This document shows, piece after piece, positions 33,834-42,527 of a DNA stretch of 64,000 nt (within the stretch, counting starts at the first letter, position 1; each line of letters begins with the position of its first letter). The notes under the pieces were generated by a model. It was not told the origin of the DNA. It worked only from the letters and a program-made list of their open reading frames with translations, and ran no database searches. The stretch is from Hymenobacter sediminis. GTDB taxonomy: Bacteria > Bacteroidota > Bacteroidia > Cytophagales > Hymenobacteraceae. The DNA lies in the NCBI RefSeq assembly GCF_003231285.1, contig NZ_QKNS01000009.1:62001-126000 (forward strand), written 5' to 3'. Both the position numbers and the translations under genes were made by a program.

Positions 33834-35783
33834 ATGGAAAACGAAAAGGAAAAAATGAAATTCAGTGAGCTGACCCTCTCTGAAGAAATGCAGCGCGCTA
33901 TTTCTGAAGTGGGCTACGAGGAAGCCTCGCCCATTCAGGCCGGCGCAATTCCCGTACTACTCTCCGGCCGCGACGTAATCGGTCAGGCCCAGACCGGCAC
34001 CGGTAAAACCGCGGCCTTCTCTATCCCCGCAATTGAGCTGATTAATACCGACTCGCGTGAGGTGCAGGCCCTGGTGCTGTGCCCTACCCGTGAGTTGGCC
34101 GTGCAGGTTTCCGGCGAAATCCAGAAGCTGGGCAAATACAAGCGTGGTCTGTCGGTAGTGCCGATTTATGGCGGTAGCTCTTACGACCGTCAGTTCCGGG
34201 CCCTGGAGCGTGGGGTGCAGATCGTAATTGGTACCCCCGGCCGCGTAATGGACCACATTGAGCGGGGTACGCTAAATCTGGACAGCTGCAAGATGATCAT
34301 CCTCGATGAGGCTGACGAAATGCTGGACATGGGCTTCCGCGACGACATCGAAACGGTGCTCAAGAAAATGCCTGAGGAGCGCCAGACGGTGTTCTTCTCC
34401 GCTACCATGAGCAAGCCCATCATGGACCTGACGAAGCGCTACCAGACGGAGCCGCAGATCGTGAAGGTAAACCATCAGGAAATGACGGTTACCAACATTG
34501 AGCAGAGCTACTTCGAGGTGCGTGGCCCGCAGAAGAAGGACGTCCTGACCCGCCTTATTGATATGTACAACATCAAGTCGGGCATCGTCTTCGCTAACAC
34601 GAAGCGCATGGTGGACGAGATTGTGGGCGACCTGCAAGCGAAAGGTTACTTTGCTGAAGGTCTGCACGGCGACATGGGCCAGCAGCAGCGTCAGAACACG
34701 CTCGACAAATTCCGCAAAGGCACGCTGGAAATTCTTGTTGCTACCGACGTTGCCGCCCGCGGCATCGACGTGGACAACGTGGAAGTAGTAGTAAACTACG
34801 ACCTGCCGGCCGACGAGGAATACTATGTACACCGCATCGGCCGTACCGGCCGCGCTGGCAAGCAGGGCAAAGCCTTCACCTTCGTGAGCGGCCGCGACAT
34901 CTACAAGCTGCGCGACATTATGCGCTTCACCAAAGCCACCATCAAGCAGGAGCGGGTGCCGTCCTTCGAAGATGTGTCGGAGGTGAAAACCACGCTCATG
35001 CTGGGCTCCATTAAGGAAGTAATTGAAAAGGGTAACCTCGACAAATACATTGCCCGCGTGCAGCGCCTGATCGATCAGGACCAGGAGGATGGCATTACGT
35101 CGCTGGACGTAGCAGCTGCTCTGCTGAAAATGACGATGAAAGAAGACAAGCGTGCTCAGGAAAGCCTCGACGCCAGCCGCACCCAAGGTGCTGCCCGCGC
35201 CGGCTTCACGCGCCTGTTCGTAACCATGGGCAAAAAGGACCGTCTGCACCCCCGCGACATTGTGGACCTGATTGCTGAAAACACCAGCCTCACTGCTGGT
35301 AAAGTAGGGGACATTGCTCTCTACGACAAGTTCAGCTTCGTGGAAGTACCGAATGAGTTCGTGGAGGAAGTAATCAGCCAACTGGGCCGTAGCACCATCC
35401 AAGGACGTCCGGTAGCCTTCAATATTGCTACCCCCCGTCAGGAGGGTGATGCACAGCAGGAAGGTGGCAACCGCGGCGGCTTCGGTGGCGACCGTCCTCG
35501 TCGGGGCCCGGGTGGCTTCGGTGGCGGCGAGCGTCGCGAAGGTGGCTTCGGCGGCAACCGTGGCGGCGGCTCTTATGGTGGCAACCGCGGCGGCGGAAGC
35601 TACGGCGAGCGTCGTGAAGGTGGCTTCGGTGGTAACCGCGGTGGTGGTTCCTACGGTGGCAACCGCGGCGGAAGCTTCGGTGGCGACCGTCGTGAAGGCG
35701 GCTCCTACGGTGGTAACCGCGGTGGCGGAAGCTACGGTGGCGGCTACAAAGGCAAGCGCGACAACGGCGGTTTCGACGAGTAG
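33834..35783 (+). CDS. deaD: DEAD-box RNA helicase, DeaD/CsdA-like, with RGG tail
   Basis: A 649-aa ATP-dependent RNA helicase. Motifs in order: Q motif 'EEASPIQAGAI', I AQTGTGKT (about 52-59), Ia PTRELA, II DEAD, III SAT, V VATDVAARGIDV and VI HRIGRTGRAGK. A DbpA-type RNA-binding region follows near 470-540 (GFTRLFVTMGKKDRLHPRDIVDLI). The C-terminus (about 545-645) is an array of Gly/Arg/Ser/Tyr repeats (GGSYGGNRGG, GGFGG, ERREGG), a low-complexity RNA-binding tail. Probable role: ribosome assembly and RNA remodelling at low temperature. Confidence 0.93.
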   Translation: MENEKEKMKFSELTLSEEMQRAISEVGYEEASPIQAGAIPVLLSGRDVIGQAQTGTGKTAAFSIPAIELINTDSREVQALVLCPTRELAVQVSGEIQKLGKYKRGLSVVPIYGGSSYDRQFRALERGVQIVIGTPGRVMDHIERGTLNLDSCKMIILDEADEMLDMGFRDDIETVLKKMPEERQTVFFSATMSKPIMDLTKRYQTEPQIVKVNHQEMTVTNIEQSYFEVRGPQKKDVLTRLIDMYNIKSGIVFANTKRMVDEIVGDLQAKGYFAEGLHGDMGQQQRQNTLDKFRKGTLEILVATDVAARGIDVDNVEVVVNYDLPADEEYYVHRIGRTGRAGKQGKAFTFVSGRDIYKLRDIMRFTKATIKQERVPSFEDVSEVKTTLMLGSIKEVIEKGNLDKYIARVQRLIDQDQEDGITSLDVAAALLKMTMKEDKRAQESLDASRTQGAARAGFTRLFVTMGKKDRLHPRDIVDLIAENTSLTAGKVGDIALYDKFSFVEVPNEFVEEVISQLGRSTIQGRPVAFNIATPRQEGDAQQEGGNRGGFGGDRPRRGPGGFGGGERREGGFGGNRGGGSYGGNRGGGSYGERREGGFGGNRGGGSYGGNRGGSFGGDRREGGSYGGNRGGGSYGGGYKGKRDNGGFDE

Positions 35784-35835
35784 AACCGCTGAGCAATTAT
35801 GATTTCGCTGGAGCTGATGATTTTTCTATCAGCTT

Positions 35836-35881
35836 CATCAAACAAAAAGGCCACTCATTTGAGTGGCCTTTTTGTTTGATG
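35836..35881. terminator. Terminator of deaD, shared with the convergent gene
   Basis: A 22-bp perfect inverted repeat (35836-35857 with 35860-35881) with AAAAA/TTTTT in the arms, so it works on both strands. Confidence 0.93.
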
Positions 35882-35944
35882 GCTAAAGCAGGCTTTGCGC
35901 TTCTACTAGGGGTAGTACAATGCTGCTAAGCGCAGAGGTTAAAC

Positions 35945-36394
35945 TTATTTAGCAGAAGCGTCGCGCAGGTCACGGATTTCATCGTGGCCTTGCTTAACGC
36001 CGGCAGCTTGCTTAGCAATGAGGGCCTGAAGTTCACTGGGAACCCCCTCAATCTTTTGGGCAGTTTCGTAAGCTTTTTTGGCGTAGTCTTCGCCACGCTC
36101 ACACTCAGCCAGAATGCTGTGACGGTCCTTGCCAGTTACCAAGCCTTTCAGGTTGATGAAAGCGCGGTGCACAGTGCCCGTGATGGACGACTCTTCTTCC
36201 GGATGCAGGTTTAGCTTGTGCATCTGGTCTTCCAACTCCGTGATGTATTCAGAGCGCTGGGCGGCGTATTTCTTGAAAATCTGCTTCAGATCCGGATCTT
36301 CTACGTCGGTCATAGCTTCAGCATAGCCGCGCTGACCATCTTTCAGGGTTTCGAGAAGTTCGTTAAGTCCGGCTTGGAGGGTTTTGGCGTCCAT
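35945..36394 (-). CDS. PA2169-family four-helix-bundle protein (DUF2383)
   Basis: A 149-aa all-helical protein with the DUF2383 pattern: 'LQAGLNELLETLKDGQRGYAEA', 'YAAQRSEYITELEDQM', 'GTVHRAFINLKGLVTGKDRHSILAECERGEDYAKKAYE' and a final helix. The bundle carries conserved Glu/His suited to a di-iron site, as in ferritin-like relatives, but the metal is unproven. It is often stress-induced in relatives. A TACCTTTC -7-like box lies about 26 nt upstream on the minus strand (36420-36427). The ATG at 36394 is chosen over an upstream alternative frame start. Confidence 0.82.
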   Translation of the reverse strand: MDAKTLQAGLNELLETLKDGQRGYAEAMTDVEDPDLKQIFKKYAAQRSEYITELEDQMHKLNLHPEEESSITGTVHRAFINLKGLVTGKDRHSILAECERGEDYAKKAYETAQKIEGVPSELQALIAKQAAGVKQGHDEIRDLRDASAK

Positions 36395-36604
36395 GAGGAG
36401 AGTAAATTTGGGTGTTAAGGAAAGGTAGTTGTGTCTTTCTTTACTGATAAAACCCAAATCGAGTTGCAATAAGTACCAAATGGCTACAGCAATACTATCC
36501 TGTGGTGTGCGAGCAGTAAGGGTTTTTAATGTAAAGTAAGTCGTTATGACGACCTATTTTCTACTTGGTAATACATTCCTAGCTGACCAACCAGATTTCA
36601 TCAC

Positions 36605-37849
36605 CTACGATTTTCCAGCCATAGCCCGGCCAGCTAAGTAACCCGTTGTCCAGGCGGCTTGAAAGTTGAATCCACCAGTAATGCCGTCGATATCAAGTAC
36701 TTCACCGGCAAAATGCAGCCCGGGCACTTGACGGCTCTCCATGGTTTGCATGTTGATTTCGCTTAGGTTGATACCGCCGCAGGTCACAAACTCATCCTTG
36801 TAGGTTGTTTTGCCGCGCACGGGTAGGGCCGTACGGAGTAAGCCTTCAATAAGACGGTTCTGGAGTTTAGCTGGTAGCTCATTCCAGCGCGTTTCTGGCC
36901 CAATACCGGCTTGCTCCACGAGGGTTCGCCAAAGGCGCTGGGGTAGGCCGAACAGCGGGTTGCTGGCTACCACTTTTTTGCCATGCAACTCCCGAAACTC
37001 CAGCAGATGCTGGCGAAGCGTGTCTTCCGTATAGTCGGGAATCCAGTTAATGAGGGTTGTGCTCTGGTACTGAAGCTCGTGAAGGCGACGGGCACCCCAA
37101 GACGAGAGCTTGAGCACAGCGGGCCCACTTACGCCCCAGTGCGTCACCAGCACAGGGCCTTCGTACTCCAGCTTCTCCCCGCTTACCCGTACGCGGGCCC
37201 GGGGCACGCTTACACCCGGCAACTCCCGCAGTGGCGAATCAGGTACATTGAAAGTGAACAGGCTGGGTACGGGCTCCTGAATGGTGTGGCCCAGCTGCCG
37301 CAGCCACTCGTATTGCTCCGATTTAGGCGCCCCGCCTGTGGCCACCAGCAGTCGGGCTACGGGCAGCATTTGGGCCTGAGCACCCGTGAGCGTTAGCTGA
37401 AAGCCACCCGTTGGAAGTACTTCGATGTGCTCCGCAGTGGTTTGCAGCAGTATCTCAACTCCGGCCAGCCGGGCCGCATCGAGCAGGCAGCGGGCAATAG
37501 TTTCCGACGAATCAGTGGTGGGAAACATGCGGCCATCGGGTTCCGTTTTGAGCCGGACGCCCCGCTGCTCAAACCACCGGACGGTATCTAAGGCCCCAAA
37601 TTGCTTGAAGGGCTCTTTGAGTTGCCGGGCCCCACGGGGGTAGTGCTGCACCAACTGGGCGGCCGTGTCGGCGGCATGCGTCACGTTGCAGCGCCCGCCC
37701 CCAGAAATCCGGACTTTGCTCAGCAGCTTGGAGGTTTTCTCAATCAGTACTACCCGCAGGCTGGGGTTGGCTTCGGCACAGGCAATGGCTCCGAAAAAGC
37801 CGGCTGCTCCACCCCCCAACACAGCCACAGTATTCTTCGCTTCGTTCAC
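36605..37849 (-). CDS. BaiN/RdsA-type flavoprotein (HI0933/YhiN-like)
   Basis: A 414-aa FAD-binding protein starting at GTG. The Rossmann motif VLGGGAAGFFGAI (about 10-22) and KVRISGGGRCNVTH (about 45-58) define the HI0933-type family; the C-terminal 'GLHFAGEVLDIDGITGGFNFQAAWTTG' completes the FAD site. The function of most family members is unknown; some reduce bile-acid or other enone intermediates. TACCTTTG lies 5 nt before the GTG, so the transcript is probably leaderless. Paralogue of the gene at 14.1-15.3 kb, with clearly different sequence. Confidence 0.9.
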   Translation of the reverse strand: MNEAKNTVAVLGGGAAGFFGAIACAEANPSLRVVLIEKTSKLLSKVRISGGGRCNVTHAADTAAQLVQHYPRGARQLKEPFKQFGALDTVRWFEQRGVRLKTEPDGRMFPTTDSSETIARCLLDAARLAGVEILLQTTAEHIEVLPTGGFQLTLTGAQAQMLPVARLLVATGGAPKSEQYEWLRQLGHTIQEPVPSLFTFNVPDSPLRELPGVSVPRARVRVSGEKLEYEGPVLVTHWGVSGPAVLKLSSWGARRLHELQYQSTTLINWIPDYTEDTLRQHLLEFRELHGKKVVASNPLFGLPQRLWRTLVEQAGIGPETRWNELPAKLQNRLIEGLLRTALPVRGKTTYKDEFVTCGGINLSEINMQTMESRQVPGLHFAGEVLDIDGITGGFNFQAAWTTGYLAGRAMAGKS

Positions 37850-37854
37850 AGGAG

Positions 37855-37862
37855 CAAAGGTA
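37855..37862 (-). promoter_or_regulatory. -7 element TACCTTTG of the YhiN-like gene
   Basis: TACCTTTG on the minus strand with 5 nt to a GTG start; a candidate leaderless transcript. Confidence 0.6.
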
Positions 37863-37894
37863 CGGCTTGCGCAGGTGGCAGAGAAGCAGTTAGA

Positions 37895-38743
37895 TCAGCA
37901 ATACTCCAGGGCGGCTACTACATCTTCGTGCCGGAACTGATAGCCCGTCAGCTCCCGGATCAAGGAAGAATCAATTTGCTTGCCGCCGGTCGTTTCTTCC
38001 GAGAAAGTAGGCGGCTGTAGTCCGAGGCGGGTAGCAGCGGCGGTATAGAAGGTGCGGCGGCTCGGATGGGTGGCGGCGCTGGCATTGAAGGTATAGCCCC
38101 AGAGTTCCTGCTCAATAATGCAGCTCAGCAGGCTAATGCAATCCTGCAGATGAATCAGGTTGACGGGGGCCTCGCCGTGGGGTACGCCGGCCCGGCCCGC
38201 CAGGAACCGGCCGGGAGAGCGGCCCGGCCCCATCAGCCCGGCCAGGCGCACCACCGTGTGCTGCGGCGACTGAAACAGTGCTTCGGCCTGCAATAAGGGC
38301 GCGGTGGCGGTGGCTGCGGCCTGAGCATCGGCTTCGCGCATTACGCGGGGTTCATCGGCATACACGCCGGTAGAGCTAACCAGTAGCACATGTTGTATGC
38401 CAGCCAGGGCAGCAGCTTCCGCTACTGGCTCGAGTAAAGCAGGGTAGGCGGCAGCAGATCCGGCCGCACGGGTGGGCGGCACATTCAACACCAAAACATC
38501 AACTCCTTGCAATAAGGCTTGCAGGGTATCGGCATCGGTGGCGGTCAGTTCAGGCGCGAGGCGTAGCAGAAACGGCCGGATGCCGGCGTCGCGCAGGTTT
38601 AGTAGCTGGCCGGGGGTAGTGGTGGTGCCGTGCACCCGGTACCCAGCGTCAACCAGTGTGCGGGCCAGCGGCAGCCCGAGCCAGCCACAGCCTAAAACGG
38701 CTACTGTAGGCTTAGAAGTCGGGAAAGTAGCGTCTTCAGTCAT
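37895..38743 (-). CDS. NAD(P)-binding epimerase/dehydratase-like protein (YeeZ-like)
   Basis: A 282-aa extended short-chain dehydrogenase-like protein. The N-terminal nucleotide motif is VLGCGWLGLPLARTL, and VSSTGVYADE carries a Ser/Tyr pair in the usual place, but the downstream YxxxK is not obvious. The C-terminal part lacks the substrate loop of true sugar epimerases, as in the YeeZ/SDR-like group of unknown role. The ATG at 38743 is chosen; upstream codons of the open frame read as poor protein. A CACCTTTA element 6 nt before the ATG is a weak -7 candidate. Confidence 0.8.
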   Translation of the reverse strand: MTEDATFPTSKPTVAVLGCGWLGLPLARTLVDAGYRVHGTTTTPGQLLNLRDAGIRPFLLRLAPELTATDADTLQALLQGVDVLVLNVPPTRAAGSAAAYPALLEPVAEAAALAGIQHVLLVSSTGVYADEPRVMREADAQAAATATAPLLQAEALFQSPQHTVVRLAGLMGPGRSPGRFLAGRAGVPHGEAPVNLIHLQDCISLLSCIIEQELWGYTFNASAATHPSRRTFYTAAATRLGLQPPTFSEETTGGKQIDSSLIRELTGYQFRHEDVVAALEYC

Positions 38744-38831
38744 GCGGGGTAAAGGTGGCAAAAAATCTTTCCTGCACAAGGAAAGCCTCTATTTTGCGAG
38801 CTGTACCTTCGGCGTACTACCCCTTTCCGTT

Positions 38832-39212
38832 ATGTCAACCTCCCGCTTGTACCCTGGTGTACCCGATGATTTTGAGGCCCGTATCCGAATTCTGCCTCCT
38901 GAAGAAGGCGGCCGAAAGCAACCACCCTACAACGGCATTCGCTGGGATTTTCGGTATGCGCTTGACAAACCAGCCTGTGATTACATGTATTCGGATTTCT
39001 ACGACCCCCTGACCGGTAATTCGTGGCGTGAGTTGCCTTTGTCATTAGATGAATGGCTGCACGCTCGCCTGAGTATTTTCTTTGAAGAAGCTCGGGCTTT
39101 TCATCAGAAAAAGCTACGCCCAGGTACTTCTTTCTATTGTGTAGAGGGGAGTCATATTGTAGCCGAAGGCACGGTTACCCGAATAACTGGTTTATTTGAG
39201 CCCCGGGCCTAA
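38832..39212 (+). CDS. Stand-alone EF-Tu domain III-like protein
   Basis: A 126-aa protein that looks like the C-terminal (third) beta-barrel of elongation factor Tu without its GTPase. 'EARIRILPPEEGGRKQPPYN' (about 14-33) aligns with the EF-Tu stretch 'A-x-x-x-x-L-x-x-EEGGR-x-x-P-F-x-N-G', and 'LRPGTSFYCVEG' with the later 'FAIREGG' strand, ending VAEGTVTRI. No P-loop or switch is present, so it cannot work as an elongation factor. It would bind some partner through the barrel; role unknown. TACCTTCG at 38804-38811 is a candidate -7 box. Confidence 0.6.
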   Translation: MSTSRLYPGVPDDFEARIRILPPEEGGRKQPPYNGIRWDFRYALDKPACDYMYSDFYDPLTGNSWRELPLSLDEWLHARLSIFFEEARAFHQKKLRPGTSFYCVEGSHIVAEGTVTRITGLFEPRA

Positions 39213-39266
39213 CTGCATCACGTGCAGAGGTTCGTTTTTCCTACCCCTTACTTCCCACCAAACCCT

Positions 39267-40148
39267 ATGTCCGCTTCGCATCCTTATGCCCAACCCATGC
39301 TCCGCGATAATGCTCTGCAGGGCAAAACCATCGTCGTGACGGGCGGTGGCACCGGCCTTGGCCGCGCCATGACGACCTATTTTCTGCAGCTGGGCGCCAA
39401 TGTGGTTATCAGCTCCCGTAAACTGGAGGTGCTGGAGAAAACCGCCGAAGAACTGCGCCAGCAAACTGGTAACCAGGGCGTGCTGGCCGTGCAGTGCGAT
39501 GTGCGCAAATACGATGAAGTAGAGGCCCTGCTGCGGAAAACCGTTGAAACATTTGGCCGGGTAGATGTGCTGCTGAACAACGCCGCCGGCAACTTCATCA
39601 GCCCTACGGAGCGACTGAGCCACAAAGCCTTCGATGTAATTGTGGACATTGTGCTGAAGGGTTCTTATAACTGCACGTTGGCGTTTGGCAAGCACTGGAT
39701 TGCCGAAAAGCAGCCCGGCACTATTCTCAATATCGTTACGACGTATGCCTCCGTAGGCTCGGCGTTTGTGGTGCCATCAGCGGCGGCGAAAGCCGGCGTG
39801 TTGGCCCTTACCCGCTCCCTGGCCGTGGAGTGGGCCAAGTACGGCATCCGCTCCAACGCTATTGCCCCCGGTCCGTTCCCCACGGAAGGCGCCTGGAGCC
39901 GCCTGTTTCCCGAGCCCTTGGCCTCTAAGCTCGATCCGGCAGCTTCCGTGCCCTTGAAGCGGGTAGGCAACCACCAGGAGCTGGCCAACCTGGCCGCCTA
40001 CTTGGTTTCCGACTTCTCGGCCTACATGAACGGTGAAGTAGTAACCCTTGATGGCGGCGAGTGGCTCAACGGCGCCGGTGAGTTCAACAAGCTAGAGCTG
40101 CTAACCCCCGATATGTGGGACCACATCGAAAAAACCATGCGCCGCTAA
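39267..40148 (+). CDS. SDR-family reductase, 2,4-dienoyl-CoA reductase-like
   Basis: A 293-aa short-chain dehydrogenase. The cofactor motif is TGGGTGLG, with NNAAGNF in place of NNAG and an active-site stretch 'TTYASVGSAFVVPSAAAKAGV' in which the Tyr precedes the Lys by more than the usual four residues, as in peroxisomal-type dienoyl-CoA reductases. The likely role is reduction of polyunsaturated acyl-CoA intermediates in fatty-acid oxidation, using NADPH. The ATG at 39267 is used because the upstream codons lack conservation-like content. A terminator follows. Confidence 0.86.
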   Translation: MSASHPYAQPMLRDNALQGKTIVVTGGGTGLGRAMTTYFLQLGANVVISSRKLEVLEKTAEELRQQTGNQGVLAVQCDVRKYDEVEALLRKTVETFGRVDVLLNNAAGNFISPTERLSHKAFDVIVDIVLKGSYNCTLAFGKHWIAEKQPGTILNIVTTYASVGSAFVVPSAAAKAGVLALTRSLAVEWAKYGIRSNAIAPGPFPTEGAWSRLFPEPLASKLDPAASVPLKRVGNHQELANLAAYLVSDFSAYMNGEVVTLDGGEWLNGAGEFNKLELLTPDMWDHIEKTMRR

Positions 40149-40201
40149 ATCATGGTTTTGGACGTGTGATGTTCTGCCCAGCAGCAGTATAAGTGCTAAA
40201 T

Positions 40202-40233
40202 CAAAAGAGCTTGCCAGATGGCAAGCTCTTTTG
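40202..40233. terminator. Shared terminator between convergent genes
   Basis: A perfect 14-bp stem (40202-40215 with 40220-40233), a 4-nt loop, with A-rich left and T-rich right arms. Confidence 0.92.
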
Positions 40234-40274
40234 GTTTACAGCAAATTAGTAGGTAGACCTATCTGAGTCCGTGA

Positions 40275-41123
40275 TTATAGCTTGTAGCCTTTGAAATCTT
40301 TGGTGAACTCCTGAGCGGGAATTGGCTGGTTGGCCACGATGTCGCTGAACTCGAATTTCTCGAACAGGCCTTTATCGTCGTTCACCTGAATAACGAGGGG
40401 TAGGGTCAATTTCTGATCCACAGCAATGATAACCCGCCGACCGTAGGCGTTGGGCACCTGCAGCGTGCGGCCGGCGGGTACCGTGGCGCCAGGCGCAAGG
40501 TCATTGCGCTCTAAAATCCGGTATTCGCCGCAGCCAAACCGGTCGGCAATGGATGATACGGTTTCGGCTTTGTTGGTTTTGTAGGCTACGTAGCGAAACT
40601 GGGGGTAGTCGGCGCGCAAGATGTGGGCGGGGCGGCCCTGCACGGTGGTGTCGCCGGCGTAGCGGAAGCTTTTTTCGAAGTTGCGGTCGAGGCGCTGGCC
40701 GGAGCCGCGCAATAGCTCGGCAATGGTGCCGTACCCGGCATCTAGTACGCTGTGGTGCTGGGTCTTACGCATGAGGGCTCCCAGTGGGTCGAGGCTGACC
40801 GTGACGTAGGGAAAACTGTTTGGGTACACCCAGGCGTCACCATCGTTCTGGCCCGTTACATACAGCACTTCAATGCCCTTTTGGTTGCGCAAATACACCT
40901 TATAGGGCTTAAACGCCATTTTCATGCTGGTGCGCGCCTGTTGGTAGCTACCGCCAATCCGCTCCTGGGCCCGCACGTTGCAGCGCAGGGTCTTGAGGTT
41001 TTCAATGGCTGCGGTAAGGCGGGCAATAAGTTGTTCAGTAGTGGGCTTAGAGTCGGGGGGGGCAGCGGCCAGGCTACCGAAAACCAGCGTTAGCAGGCTG
41101 AAAAGGCGGAAATAACGAATCAT
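40275..41123 (-). CDS. Exported DUF1571 protein with embedded LysM
   Basis: A 282-aa protein with a signal sequence (YFRLFSLLTLVFGSLAAA). The first part (about 35-165) matches DUF1571-type proteins: 'ENLKTLRCNVRAQERIGG', 'SMKMAFKPYKVYLRN', 'DAWVYPNSFPYVTVSLDP'. It is followed by an inserted LysM module (about 180-228: YKTNKAETVSSIADRF, ILERNDL, VPAGRTLQVP), a peptidoglycan-binding fold. The C-terminus returns to the beta-rich domain. It probably sits in the periplasm near the cell wall. Function of DUF1571 is unknown. Confidence 0.75.
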   Translation of the reverse strand: MIRYFRLFSLLTLVFGSLAAAPPDSKPTTEQLIARLTAAIENLKTLRCNVRAQERIGGSYQQARTSMKMAFKPYKVYLRNQKGIEVLYVTGQNDGDAWVYPNSFPYVTVSLDPLGALMRKTQHHSVLDAGYGTIAELLRGSGQRLDRNFEKSFRYAGDTTVQGRPAHILRADYPQFRYVAYKTNKAETVSSIADRFGCGEYRILERNDLAPGATVPAGRTLQVPNAYGRRVIIAVDQKLTLPLVIQVNDDKGLFEKFEFSDIVANQPIPAQEFTKDFKGYKL

Positions 41124-41272
41124 GTAGAGCGTAAAGGTGAACCTGGGTCGAAGGTGAAGCTGGGGGTAGCAGAAACCGGGCCGGAAGAAAGATAAGCTGG
41201 TTATATGGGGAGTTGGCTAGATGCTCAAGATAAGAGAACCTAAACTCATTAGTGCACTGCTTACTAACTCAC

Positions 41273-41572
41273 CTAATTAAGACTGATACGAGGAAAACGA
41301 CTAGCCACACTGTCAAAGACGAATAGCTCATCGACTTCAATGGACCGGAGAAACCGATACAGCGGAAATTGCTCTATCACTGCCCGCACCGTCGCCTCGT
41401 TGAGCCCATTAATAGTAACCCAGCCACGGGTGCGGTCGGCACTAATGGCGTAAGAATCGATGACATTTTCCTCGATCAGCTGATTGATAAAGGCACGATG
41501 ACGCGGGATGAGGGCAATAAAATCCTCATCAAAAGCATCGGGCAGAAGAAGCGTGACGACAAATTTAGGCAT
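41273..41572 (-). CDS. YciI/muconolactone-isomerase-like small protein
   Basis: A 99-aa protein starting MPKFVVTLLLPDAFDEDFIALIPRH. The ferredoxin-like alpha/beta layout with an N-terminal beta strand ending in 'P' and a helix, then 'AINQLI... VIDSYAISADRTRGWVTING' and 'VIEQFPLYRF', fits the dimeric alpha-beta barrel (YciI or muconolactone isomerase-like) group. Catalytic activity is not predictable. An upstream ATG at 41596 would add 8 residues. No operon partner. Confidence 0.65.
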   Translation of the reverse strand: MPKFVVTLLLPDAFDEDFIALIPRHRAFINQLIEENVIDSYAISADRTRGWVTINGLNEATVRAVIEQFPLYRFLRSIEVDELFVFDSVASRFPRISLN

Positions 41573-41672
41573 GAGCGCAGGGGCAGACAGGGCCATAACG
41601 CCACTTGCCGGCCGAAGGTTGATGCCGAGCCAGCGGACGTAACTTTTTTAGGGCAGAACCAGAATAGAGACC

Positions 41673-42434
41673 ATGCATTTCTCCGTGATTACTCCGACCC
41701 ACAACCGCCGCCAGTTTCTGCCGGAGGCGGTAGCCAGCGTGCGGGCCACCGTTTCGGCTCCCCTGGATTTTTCCTTTGAGCACCTCATCTGTGAAAACGC
41801 CTCCACCGATGATACGGCCAGTTGGTTGCGCGAAGCAAGCGCCCAAGAGGGCATTCCGGTACGGGTACGCAGCCAGGCCACCAAGCTACTACCCGGCCCC
41901 GCCCGCAACCTGCTAATTCGGGAGGATGTCCCCGCCAATGGCTGGATTGTACCGCTCGACGACGACGATATTCTACTGCAGCGCACCTTATTCCACTACG
42001 CCCAGCAGATTCAGCAACACCAGGGCCGGCCCTGGCTGGTAGCCGATTTCCTGCGCGTGGATCAGGACCGGCGCTACCTGCCCAATGAGGACTATTACGC
42101 CTGGAAGTTCGATTCGCCAACGGACATGCTGCGGGCTATCTTCCGGGCCGAGCACTTTATTCAGGGCAACGTCTGCTACAGTCGTGCCCTGTTCGAGGAG
42201 GTAGGCGGCTACGATGAGCAGATTGAAATGGCCGAAGACCTGGACCTGTACGTGCGGTTTTTGCTGGCGGGTCATCAGCCTGTTATCTGCCCCCACATCA
42301 GCCATTTGCACCGCTTCCACACCAGCAACGTCAGCATAGGCGTAGACGCCGGCAAGCACGGCCAGGACTTGCAGGTGATATATGATAAGTACGCCGAGCA
42401 ACTACAGAAGCTTGGCATTGAGCGGCCAGGATAG
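41673..42434 (+). CDS. Family 2 glycosyltransferase
   Basis: A 253-aa GT-A-type transferase. It opens with SVITPTHNRRQFLPEAV, then 'CENASTDDTASWL', and the metal-binding DDDD motif in 'WIVPLDDDDILLQRTL', followed by a conserved 'GGYDEQIEMAEDLDLYVRFLLAG' with the catalytic base region (ED). It transfers a nucleotide-activated sugar; substrate and acceptor are unknown. No membrane helix and no other polysaccharide gene in the neighbourhood. A REP-like hairpin with T6 follows and probably ends transcription. Confidence 0.9.
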   Translation: MHFSVITPTHNRRQFLPEAVASVRATVSAPLDFSFEHLICENASTDDTASWLREASAQEGIPVRVRSQATKLLPGPARNLLIREDVPANGWIVPLDDDDILLQRTLFHYAQQIQQHQGRPWLVADFLRVDQDRRYLPNEDYYAWKFDSPTDMLRAIFRAEHFIQGNVCYSRALFEEVGGYDEQIEMAEDLDLYVRFLLAGHQPVICPHISHLHRFHTSNVSIGVDAGKHGQDLQVIYDKYAEQLQKLGIERPG

Positions 42435-42444
42435 GAGCTCATTA

Positions 42445-42527
42445 CGTGCCATGCCGAGTGGGAGCAAGGAAGATGGATTGACCGCCTGCGGTGTTTCCTC
42501 GCTCCCGCCCGGCATGACACGTTTTTT
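42445..42527. repeat. REP-like hairpin with T-tract
   Basis: The 27-nt arms 42445-42471 and 42495-42521 are complementary except at four positions, all transitions (A/G or C/T), which retain or weaken pairing. The core CATGCCG is shared by intergenic repeats of this type. T6 directly after the right arm makes it a terminator too. Confidence 0.7.

Noticed and set aside
34272..35402. A 376-codon minus-strand frame inside the deaD gene
   Set aside because: It is a shadow of the helicase coding strand, with low-complexity content and no start or promoter signal.
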